This document shows positions 10,301 to 19,900 of a stretch of 64,000 bases of DNA, one piece after another. Source of the stretch: Hyphomonas pacifica. Its GTDB lineage: Bacteria > Pseudomonadota > Alphaproteobacteria > Caulobacterales > Hyphomonadaceae. A program made the position numbers and the translations under genes. Position 1 is the first letter of the stretch. Each line of letters begins with the position of its first letter. The stretch is taken from contig NZ_AWFA01000012.1 in NCBI RefSeq assembly GCF_000682675.1, forward strand, positions 1 through 64,000, in the 5' to 3' direction. The notes below the pieces were generated by a model, which did no database searches, was not told the DNA's origin, and was given only the letters and a program-made list of their open reading frames with translations.

Positions 10301-13300
10301 CTGTATGTTTTCCAGTCTGCCGCATGCGTGGCCAGCCTCGTCGTAAATGTCCACATCCACGCATTTTACGTCTGCTGTAGAAGCGGAAGTCTGAATGGCA
10401 TGACACCAGATGCGGTTTGGAAGCTCGTCTTTCAGGGTCAGGTGTCCAATCCCGGTCAGGAAGAACAGAGGTGTGTCAGCACTGTCAGTCGTCTCAGCCA
10501 ATGTAGCGCCTGCAGCCTGCAAGACGCCATCCAGAAGCCCAGGATGGGCTAGCGGAGCATCCATTTGCGCGGCCGCGTCAGGCAGAGTGAGGTGGGCAAT
10601 CAGTTCGCCATCGCGTTTGTGTAACTTATCCAGCGTGCGGAAGCCGCCGGAGAGTTTGATGCCGAGGGAGCCCAGCTTGTTCAGATGGTCTGCAGCCAGG
10701 TTTTCCTGACCAAGTTCGATGGCACGAGACGCCATATCTTCCCGTGATGCAGGCAAGTTTGGTTCGTCTGATACCAGACGCCCTGATGCGTGCAGCATCC
10801 ATTGATCATCACCTTGCGCGCGGCTGTGAATGGTGAATGAAATGGCCCCACCTGGCAGCCTGTTGAGGCGGGTTTCCACTGTTACAGAATTCGCCTGCGC
10901 ACGCAGCGGAGCGTGAATGCGAAAGTCTTCCGTACACCAGCCGGTATCGCCTGTGACCTTTTCGGCTGCACCCGCCGCCATGGAGAGATAGACAGGACCG
11001 GCCAACAGTGCGCTGCCATGGACCATATGCTCCGTCAGCCAGGGATGGGTTTGTGTGGATAATTCCAGGCTGAACGTCAGAGCCTGCGTGTCGACAAGGT
11101 GGCCGGCCAGGTTGGCGGATGCCTTAAATCCAGAGGCGTGAGACCTGCGCTTTTCCGATGGGTCAATCCAATAGCGTGTGCGCTGGAACGGATATGTCGG
11201 AAGAGGAACGGGCCGCGGGCGCCTGCCTGAGTTCAATTTTGCCCAGTCAATGGAGACGCCTTCCACAAAAAGGGCGCCGAGGGCGGAAGAGATTTCGGAC
11301 ATATCATCATGACCGCGTCTCAGACTGCCGAGAAAGACGGGAGCCTCCTTTTCATGGCTGATATCTCTTGCGGCAAGTGCGGCCAGGACGGGGTGGGGGC
11401 CAATCTCCAGGAAGACCCGGTGGCCATCCTTTTGGAGTTTGGCCATGCCCTCCGAGAAACGGACGGGTTCGCGCAAATGTTGGCGCCAGTACTTTGCATC
11501 TGGTGCACCTGCTGGTAACGGAGCACCGCCGGTCAGGTTCCATGCTACGGGAATGGTTGCAGGACGTACCCGAATACCGCTGGCAATCTGCTCCATCTCG
11601 TTCAGTGCACTGTCCACCTGAGGAGAATGCGCTGCAAAGGAGATGTGCAGTTTATGGCCCTGTATGCCAGCCTTTGAAAGCTTTTCCAGTATGGAATCGA
11701 TGCCATGGGAGCTGCCAGAAATAACGATGCTGTCTTTGGCATTAATGGCGGCAATCGAAACTTCCTCTCGGAAGGGGGCAATGAGCTCTGCCGCTTCGGC
11801 TTCGCTCATGAAGAGGGCGGCCATCGCCCCGCCAGCCGGAAGGCTGGCCAGCAGTTTCCCGCGCGCCGCTACAATCTTCAGGCCATCTTCCAGATCGAAG
11901 ACGCCGGCAATCGTTGCGGCCGCGAATTCGCCGGCTGAATGCCCGATGACGGCAGTAGGCTCTACGCCCCAGGAACGCCAAAGAGCCGCCAGGCCACATT
12001 CGACAGCGTAGAGCGCGGGCTGGGTCCATTCGGTCTGGTGGAGGAGGGCGTCAGACCCTTCGTCTTCATTCATGACCTCAATCAGGGTGCGGCCATTCTC
12101 CTGTACGCCAAGGGCTGAGCTGCAGCGGTCAATCACGTCACGGAAGACATCAAAGCGATCATAGAGTTGCCGGGCCATGCCTGGATATTGCGCGCCTTGT
12201 CCGGTGCAGAGGAAGACCACGCCGGAAGACTGTCCCGGTTCGACATGCCCGCGCTGAAGGCGGTCATCCTGTTGACCCGAACAAAAGGCGTTCAGGGCGG
12301 CCTCTGCTTCCGCTAGCGTGGATGCCCTTACGGCCAGTCTGTCCGGCAAGTGTGCGCGGCCTGTTGCGAGCGTGCTGGCAATGGCACTGAGGGATGCATC
12401 TGATCCGCCAAGAATTTGGGCGAGGCCGACGGCCTGCGCCTTGAGAGCAGCCTCACTACGCGCAGAAATTGGCAGGCATACGGAGAATATCTCTGTAGAG
12501 GGCGTCTCGGTGGTGTGAGGAGCTGCTTCAAGAATCAAATGGGCATTGGTGCCGCTAAAGCCGAATGAGCTGACCCCTGCAAGCCGCCTGGATGCGTGCG
12601 CAGGCCAGTCTTGTGCTTGGCTTGCAATGCTGACGCCCGCGCGGTCCCAGTCAATTTCCGGATTGCCTTGTGTAAAGTGCAGGTGAGGGGGAATTTTGCC
12701 ATGGTGAAGCGACAGGGCCGTCTTCATCACACCGGCAATACCGGCGGCGCTCTCAAGGTGGCCAAAATTGGTTTTCGCGGACCCTACAATCAACGGCTTG
12801 TCGCGTCCCTGTGTCAGGGCAGCAGAAATGGCGCGGATTTCGATCGGGTCGCCGAGCTTGGTTCCGGTGCCGTGCGCCTCAACATAGCTGATATCCTGCG
12901 GCATGACGCCGGCATCTTCCAGCGCCTTGCGGATCAGGGCTTCCTGGGCTGTGCGGCTGGGCACCGTGAGACCGGCGCTTCTACCATCCTGATTCATGGC
13001 GCTACCGCGAATGACGGCATAGATGCAGTCATTGTCCCGTTCTGCGTCCGACAGTTTTTTTAGGGCAATCAGGCCGCAGCCTTCGCCTCTGGAAAAGCCG
13101 TCTGCAGACGCATCAAATGCCTTGCAGCGCCCATCTGGTGCGAGCATTCCGGCTTTGGACAGGGCGACCATGGTTTCCGGTTCGCAAATCACATTGACAC
13201 CCCCGGCTAGCGCTAGGGAACATTCCCCGCTTCTGAGGGACTGCACCGCCTGGTGAAGCGCGACGAGCGAGGATGAGCAGGCTGTATCCACCGTCATGGC

Positions 13301-13900
13301 TGGCCCATTCAGGCCCAGCGTGTAGGAGATTCTGCCTGCTGCCACGCTGGAGGCATTTCCAGAGGCCAGATACACATCAATCTGTTCCGCGCCGCGTTCC
13401 AGCACCCTGTGATAATGGTCACTGTTGCAAAGGCCAACGAAAACGCCCGTATCGGTGCCAGACAGGCTGTTTGGGGCAATACCAGCATGCTCAAGGGTTT
13501 CCCATGCGACTTCCAGCAACAGGCGTTGCTGCGGGTCCATCGTGCTTGCTTCGCGGGGTGTGATACCGAAACTGGCTGCATCAAACCCGCTGATGTCATC
13601 GAGGAAGCCGCCTAGTTTGACAGACATCTTTCCGTCAGCATTAGGATCTGTATCAAACCAGTCATCGGCGTTCCAGCGGTCTGTCGGAACTTCCCGAATG
13701 GCTTCATGTCCTTCCAGTAGGAAGCGCCAATAGGCGTCCGGGCTGTCTATGCCCCCAGGGAACCGGCAGCCCATGCCTACAATGGCGATGGGGGCAGAGC
13801 GCGCCGCTTTTGCCTGCTCCAGCTCATTATTCAGGCGCAGGGCCAGAACGGCCAATTGCTTTGGCGACAGCTTTTGGATGCGTTCAAGAAAATCGGTCAT
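7313..13900 (-). CDS. Type I PKS single module M5: KS-AT-DH-cMT-KR-ACP
   Basis: The protein has 2195 residues. An N-terminal helical stretch (about 1-30) resembles a docking segment. KS is about 37-460 (Cys208, His343, His381). AT is about 560-885 with GHSAG (Ser655), but the usual HAFH is replaced by FAAH (755-758), so extender choice is less certain. DH is about 930-1205: His958, Asp1124 and Gln1128 are present, and the proline of HxxxGxxxxP is Ala. A SAM-dependent C-methyltransferase spans about 1240-1610 (EIGGGTGG at 1428-1435, then a WW pair at 1549-1550). KR is about 1790-1970 with Tyr1938 and no LDD motif. ACP has Ser2110 (GMDSL). There is no ER, so an alpha-methyl, alpha,beta-unsaturated unit is expected. 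The C-terminus ends in an acidic helix beginning DMSEEDI. Both gene ends show ATGA overlaps. Confidence 0.95.
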   Translation of the reverse strand: MTDFLERIQKLSPKQLAVLALRLNNELEQAKAARSAPIAIVGMGCRFPGGIDSPDAYWRFLLEGHEAIREVPTDRWNADDWFDTDPNADGKMSVKLGGFLDDISGFDAASFGITPREASTMDPQQRLLLEVAWETLEHAGIAPNSLSGTDTGVFVGLCNSDHYHRVLERGAEQIDVYLASGNASSVAAGRISYTLGLNGPAMTVDTACSSSLVALHQAVQSLRSGECSLALAGGVNVICEPETMVALSKAGMLAPDGRCKAFDASADGFSRGEGCGLIALKKLSDAERDNDCIYAVIRGSAMNQDGRSAGLTVPSRTAQEALIRKALEDAGVMPQDISYVEAHGTGTKLGDPIEIRAISAALTQGRDKPLIVGSAKTNFGHLESAAGIAGVMKTALSLHHGKIPPHLHFTQGNPEIDWDRAGVSIASQAQDWPAHASRRLAGVSSFGFSGTNAHLILEAAPHTTETPSTEIFSVCLPISARSEAALKAQAVGLAQILGGSDASLSAIASTLATGRAHLPDRLAVRASTLAEAEAALNAFCSGQQDDRLQRGHVEPGQSSGVVFLCTGQGAQYPGMARQLYDRFDVFRDVIDRCSSALGVQENGRTLIEVMNEDEGSDALLHQTEWTQPALYAVECGLAALWRSWGVEPTAVIGHSAGEFAAATIAGVFDLEDGLKIVAARGKLLASLPAGGAMAALFMSEAEAAELIAPFREEVSIAAINAKDSIVISGSSHGIDSILEKLSKAGIQGHKLHISFAAHSPQVDSALNEMEQIASGIRVRPATIPVAWNLTGGAPLPAGAPDAKYWRQHLREPVRFSEGMAKLQKDGHRVFLEIGPHPVLAALAARDISHEKEAPVFLGSLRRGHDDMSEISSALGALFVEGVSIDWAKLNSGRRPRPVPLPTYPFQRTRYWIDPSEKRRSHASGFKASANLAGHLVDTQALTFSLELSTQTHPWLTEHMVHGSALLAGPVYLSMAAGAAEKVTGDTGWCTEDFRIHAPLRAQANSVTVETRLNRLPGGAISFTIHSRAQGDDQWMLHASGRLVSDEPNLPASREDMASRAIELGQENLAADHLNKLGSLGIKLSGGFRTLDKLHKRDGELIAHLTLPDAAAQMDAPLAHPGLLDGVLQAAGATLAETTDSADTPLFFLTGIGHLTLKDELPNRIWCHAIQTSASTADVKCVDVDIYDEAGHACGRLENIQLTRTNIQQADRATAYEIAWHETPARSVAARDLTSPAAIAEDLAHAFADISRQQGLEAYSSVLPILDDISVGYISEALGKLGFDQTPGRSFDAGKEARRLSITDGQKHLFGRLLKILTEQGIITTEADQFTVQAALPKADIEGLSEAIRNSNTAHAELSILQRCGTSLAEVLTGDADAIDLLFPGGSLAEARELYIEAPFARTYNGTITSFLRKVTRDLPEGRPVRVLEIGGGTGGSTGAVLEALSSYAVEYMFTDVSPHFLEAASEHFGHNKGFRTGLLDIEKSPASQGYESKEYDLVIAANVLHATQDLSQTIGHASQLLAPGGIMTLLEGVVPELWVDLTFGMTPGWWRFTDRNLRADYPLISRNAWQTLLQDAELVDIASVGGDQTLNRAASQQMLIAARKPLAKHRIAILGEKTNFTDTLSHTLETCGAELLTVSDLNEVPDGVQDILYLDALALPESEPMPADLEARAFLTPLSHLQNLMESQKDCRLWIVTRRAFACGDAPAKPCVQWQAPLLGLGRVAALECPSVWGGIIDLDTDDDMQTQAQCAANSLLNADTEDQTAWRQGKRYAPRLVESFVPSRSIQFDKNGTYLVTGGFGGLGALIGRWLAENGAGRIALLGRHPDPDGPAMTAIREVGAEAVALKADISDPEALNAALDTLLQAGPALRGAFHAAAHLEAAPLKDLNAERVQSMFRPKVMGTLALEQALNKRGADFLALFSSTTAVLGAPGFAHYAAANAFLDATAERKPEELQVFSIGWGTWDTMRLASDDTQKTYAAQGLTPMQAEAALASLGDLMRDARTGHTLIAEIDWQRLTDLHETRRARPMLSGLKKVSGRIQPLGAKPTLSPADTPETDLHQQIANAPEAARLDILARFVSEQAAQVMGESSGDNIPPDRGLFEMGMDSLMSVELRRKLEVGTGLKLPSTLTFNYPNVNALAGFLETRFAPQEAATPKAPAASADANTRQTAEDDDMSEEDIMARLRAKLDTLE

Positions 13901-16900
13901 GCATCACTCTTATCATTCAGTCCCAGCATTCGGTCCAATTCTTCCTCACTCAAATCCTCCAGGCCTTCCAGGGCACTGTCGGCGGCGAGTTTCGGGGATG
14001 CAGGGGCAGGGGTCTCGGAGGCTTTCTCGACAAAGTCTTCAATCAGGGCACCGCCCAGTGTCAGGAGGGTCGGACTTTCGAACAGCAGGGTTGCTGGCAG
14101 CTTGCGCCCGAGGGCGCGGCCCAGCCGATTGCGAAGCTCAATTGCCAGAAGGGAATCCAATCCCATCTCGCCGAAGGGCATGTCCGGATCAATCTTTCTG
14201 TTTGCTGGCAGCGCGAATGTTGTGCGCAGCATGTCTTCTAGGAAGGTGTCGAGAATTTTGCGTTTCTGATCGTCAGGGGCGCTGACAATGCGCTGTGTCA
14301 ATTCTCCGTCCATCTCGGATGAAGCGCCGCCTGCCTTCTGCGACTCCTGCGTAGATTGACGGCTTTCAGACTGTACTGAGTGCTGATGCAGTAACTCCGC
14401 GAAAGCGGGCTGGGTTGCGCCTCTCCATTCGCTGAGCTTATGCCAGTCGATTGGCGCCACAGCGACTTGCCCGCTTGCGTGGCTTATCAGATACGCGCTT
14501 GCTGCCCGGCCCTCTGACGGACTTATCGCAGATATTCCTTGCTCTGACAGGCGGTTCAAAGTGTCCCCGCCGGCGGCAGCACCTATCTCGCTCCACGGCC
14601 CCCAGTCGATGGACAGGCCGGGGAGACCCAGGCGTACCCTGTCCTGCATGACCGCGCCCATGGCAGCGTTTGCGGCGGCATGGTTTGACTGTGTGGGTGA
14701 TCCGAGAGTGGCGGCCAGTGAAGAATAGGCGCAGAAAATGTCGAGCGCTTCCCCCCGGCTGAGTTCCTCCAGAATGCGCAGACCATCCAGTTTCGGTGCG
14801 ATCACCGTTTGCAGCGTTTCCTGTGTCTGCTGCAAAAGGCCTGCATCAGATAGCGTGCCGGCGGAATGGATAATGCCACGTAGGGGGAGGCTACTCTGGC
14901 GGATGCCGGAGAACAGGCGCTCCAGGGCGGGCTTGTCTGTGACATCTACAGAATGCGTTTCTATCCGGGTGCCACCGGCTTGCAGCTTTGCCAGTTCGGC
15001 CTTCACCTCATCCGACGCTGCCTTGCGCCCTATTGCGATGATGCGACCGGCGCCCTCGCTGGCAAGCCAGCGGACAGTATCGAGTCCCAGACCAGACAGG
15101 CCACCGGTAACCAGATATGTCGCATTCTGATGAATTACCGGCACATGGTCTCCGTTCCAATCGATGACAATTTTGCCGAGATGTCCTGCCTGCGCCATCA
15201 GGCGGAAAGCGTCTGTGACTTTTCCCGGTCCAAAAGTATGGTGCGGTAATGGCTTCAAGGCACCTGCGTTTATCTCGGAGACGATCCGTTTCAGAATTTG
15301 CCCGATGCTTCCTGGGTCTTCATCTGCCACATGTCCCCAATTGATCGGCAGGTAGGTGAAAGCCTTGCCAGATGCCGCAACGAAATCTTCCGCGCGAACA
15401 TCCCGCACTCCCAGTTCGATAAAACGTCCACCCGGCTTGAGGGCCCTCGCAGTGGCATCAATCAAGTCCCCGGTCAGGGAGTTCAGGACCAGCTCCACGC
15501 CTTGCCCGCCCGTTGCCTCAAGGATTTGTTCTGCAAAGGCTGGTGAGCGCGAATCCATAACAAGCGTTGCGCCGAGACGGCGCAAGAGCGCTCTTTTCTG
15601 CGGGCTGCCTGCGGTGGCGTAAACTTCTGCACCAGCCGCAAGCGCGATTTGTATGGCAGCCATACCTACGCCGCCTGCTGCCGCATGTATGAGAATGCGT
15701 TCACCCTTGGTGATCTTGCCAAGCTCTCTGAGGCAGTAATCCGCAGTGACGAACGGAATAGCGAAGGCCGCGCCATCAATCATGCTGAAGCCATGAGGAA
15801 GAGGGACCGTAAGGGCCGCAGGCAATGTAACATGTGATGCAAAGGCGCCAGCCGTCATAGCGACGACCGGGTCGCCGATCAAAATGCCTTCAACATCTTC
15901 GCCGACCGCAATGACGCGGCCAGCGCATTCCCCACCGAGGGGAGGCGCACCCGGATACTCACCGAGAACATTCAGGACATCCCGGAAATTGAGACCCGTT
16001 GCTTCGACCTCGACTTCAACCTCATTACTTCTAGGCTTGCGGCGCTCAAGAGGATGACGTTCCAACTGGCCCAGTGTGCCGGGAGCGGTGTTGACCAGTT
16101 TCCAGGTCTCAGTCTGAGACTGAGGAGCGACAGCGGCTTCCCATTTCGTCAGACGCGCCATATAGCGTTTGCCGTCGCGTACTGCGAGCTCTGTCTCCGA
16201 ATGGCTAGATTTCAGTGCGGTCGCAATCGAAGCCACTGACGAGGTGGTGTCGATATCTATCCGTCGGCAGACAAGTTCAGGGAATTCGAGTGGAACACTT
16301 TTGAGGAGCCCGCCGATTGCCGCGTCCTGCGGGTTCAGCTGTACTTCTGTGCCCGTAACGAATTCTCCATTCTGGCTGAGTACGGTCAGGCGGCTATCCG
16401 GGTTTGCTGCGACGATATGCTGGATCGTGGTCAAGGCGGAGGGCAGGGTAGCGACCTCGTTTCGGAGAAGCACGATTTCATCCGGCTCCGTGCCAGACGA
16501 CATGGCCTGTTGCAGTTTTCCGGATATGGCATCAGATGCGATGACTGAGACGGTTTCCCCGCTATGGCGAAGCGCCTCGGCAAGCGGGTCAGCATAGGTG
16601 GCATCAGGTGAGACCAGCCACCAATTCCGTTCAGTCTGGAGGTCTGCAGACGCCGTTAGAATGGCCTGATTGCGCCGACATCCGGATGCGTCCAGATCAC
16701 CATTGAAGGCGCCAGTATCGCTGAGCCCGACCTGCCTGAACAGGTCCAGCCAGGCTTCGCGTGCGAGGAGCGGATTGCCTGTCCGCAGGTCCGTGTCTTC
16801 ATAGGTCCACCAGCCTGGTGTCAGGCCGACTGTAAGGTCAAACCAGATTTGAGGGCGGGTGACTTCCAGAAGAAGAAGGCGGGCGGAAGGAGACATGACA

Positions 16901-19900
16901 TCCTTCATCCGCTGTAGGGTGTTCTTCAGATTACGTGTGGCGTGAATAACGTTTGCGCCGACAATCAGGTCAATTGAGCCAGCTTCAATGCCTTGTTCGG
17001 TAAGATCCCGTTCCAGATCCAATGTCTGAAAGCGCATGCCCGAACGGTGCCTGAAGCGCTCCTCTGCTCTTTCGACAAAGCTCGGCCCGACATCGGTGAA
17101 TGTATAGCTCGTCCCTTCAGGAAGGCGCTCTACCAGACGCGCTGTGGTGCCGCCCGTGCCGCCACCCACTTCCAGTATACGGAGCGCTGGATCGGCTTCT
17201 GCCAGTTCGGAAACCAGGTTTGCAATCAGGCCGTTGAAGTAGACCGATGTTGGTACATCTCGATACAGAGCTTCATTGGCTTCGGTGTTGCCGCTTGGGA
17301 ACAACAGCTCCAGCGGGTCGCACTTGCCCTGAAGGGCATCGGCGAAACCAGCCTGTGTGCGGACCACGATCTCAACTTCCGGGATAGCTGAAGTGGGTGC
17401 GATAGTGCGCAGAGAGGCTTCCAGCTGGTGAGGGTCTGAATGAGACAGGGGGGTAAGGACGGTCCATGTCTCCCCATCGCGCCTGATATCACCTGCCTCT
17501 TCCAGAATCGCCAGCAGGCGGCCGAGAAGACGTGCATGACGATCAATGATCCCTAGCCGGTCTTTCAGCTCAGCTTCTGTTACAGTCTCGCCAATGCCGG
17601 GTATCCAGCCAAGGTCCAGGAATGCATTGCGGACATAGTCGACGCATGTGCTTTCCAGGCATTCGACAAATGCATCATATGCGTCCAGCCCGGCCTTTTG
17701 TGCCAAAGCCGGGGCATGTGTATGTGCTGTTTTCAGAAGGGTTTCTGAGTCTGGAAGGTCTGGCTGTGCTCTCCACACGGTTTTGTAGAGTGCGTCGCTC
17801 AAGGGCCGACCGGCGGCTGTCAAAGTCGCCATAGGGTTCAGCCTGCGGAGGCGAACGCCCTCCATTTCTAATATGACCTCTCCCTCACCATTTGTCGCGA
17901 TGATGTCGACGGTCAGCATGTCCGGTGTTTCAGCGCGTAGCGTTGCTTCGCACCAGATGTGGGTGCTGTGAGTGGAGCGAAGGGTAAGACGGTCCATCGC
18001 GAAGGGCAAAAAGGCGTTCTTGCCATTGGATTGGACTGTCTCTGACACTGCAATAATCTGCAGGCAGCCATCGAGCAGAAGAGGATGTATCGGCAAGGCA
18101 GGGTCCTGGCGGACGAAGTCCGGTAGAACTACATATCCTGCCGCGCCGGAGTCTGTTGGCGAGGCCTTTTCCAGCACCTGGAAAGCAGGCCCCAAAGATA
18201 TTCCGCGCGATTTCAGGCCTTCATAGAAGGCGTCTTTGTCAAACTCTGTGTGCGTTGCAATAAGCGCATTGATGTCGCGGCTTGTCTGAGACAGGACCGC
18301 TGGGCCGGCTCTCGCCACCGCATGTCGCGTCCAATTCGAAGGACCTTCGGCAGGTTGGCTGTTGACACTGATTGTTCCGTTCGGCCCGTGATTGATCGTC
18401 TGAATACGTGTGAAAGCCCCGTCCTCTGTTACAGTAAGGGGCGTTTCAATAATGATGTCTTCAAGCGTGGCGCTATCGGCCAAACCGGATCGCGTCATTT
18501 CCGATGCGGACATCATGCTGAGCAGAGCAGCGCCTGGTATAATGATGCCCTCGCCAACCCGGTGGTCCTTCAGCCAGTCGGGAGACATTGCCGATGCACT
18601 GCCTTCGCTTATGTCTGCTTCCATTGCCACGGGCAGGCGTTCACCGATGAGGGAAGCCTTCCCCCTGTGGCTCATGGGGCAGACTTTACGTGCCTCTACC
18701 CAATGACGCTCCCTAGCGAAAGGATAGGTTGGAATGTCCGTAACATGCCCCCCGCGCACATTCTCAATCGCGCGCCAGTCCGCACGTAGGCCGCTCTCCC
18801 AGAGCGCTCCCAGCGATGCCTGTATCTGGTCCCACTCGTCACGGCCGCGCCGCATGGAAGGCAAAAACTTCGCATCCGGGGCGACATTCGTTTCATCGAA
18901 TGTTTCCCGGACTAAAGCCGTGAGAACAGGTTGCGGGCCAATCTCGACAAAAATGTCTGCGCCATGGTCTGCAAGGGCCAGGGCGCCCTCAGCAAAGTGC
19001 ACAGTTCCGCGCATATGGTCTCGCCAGTATGCCGGTGTACAGATCGTTTTGCTGTCAGCGGTCTTCCCGGTCAGGTTAGAGATAAGCCGCAGCTTAGGCG
19101 AAGAGAATTTGATGCCGCTTGCATATCTTTCAAAAGACTGCAGGACCGGGTCCATGAGAGAGGAATGAAACGCATGGGAGACCGGCAGATGACGGAACTT
19201 TATGCCGTCGCGCTCAAGGTCTGAGCTGACCTGCTGTAGCACGCTCAGCGGCCCGGACAGTACAGTCTGGCCGGGAGCATTGATCGCAGCAATGCTTAGC
19301 CCGTCGCGCAGGTATTCAGAGACAATTTTCTGTGCGGCGTTGACAGACATCATTCCCCCGCCTGCTGGCAGGCTATTCATCAGACGTCCGCGTTCTGCCA
19401 CAAGGTCCAGCGCATCTTCAAAGCTGAGAATGCCAGCAGCGCAAGCGGCTGAATATTCTCCGATCGAATGCCCTATTACCAGGTCCGGTTCGATACCCCA
19501 TGATTGCCATGTGCGGTAAAGCGCATATTCCAGTGTAAAGAGAGCAGGCTGCGTATAGGCTGTCTGATCAAGAAGGCTGTCATCTTCCGTCTTACCAAGC
19601 ATTACGTCGATCAATGGTGCGTCCAGTTTCCCGGAAAGCTGATGCGAGGCGATGTCAAGAACATCCCGGAAAACGGGAATGCGATTATAGAGCTCACGGC
19701 CCATACCCGCGAATTGCGCGCCTTGCCCGGTGAACAGGAAGGCCACTTTCGGCCTGGAACGTATGGGCCCGCTGATGGGAGCATCAGGTTGTGCAAGTGC
19801 ATTCATTCCCGCCTGCAGATCTTCCGCCGTTGCGCCGGAGACAGTGGTTCTATATGCGAGCTGCGCGCGTCCCGCATTGGCGGTGCGACAGAAATCTGTG

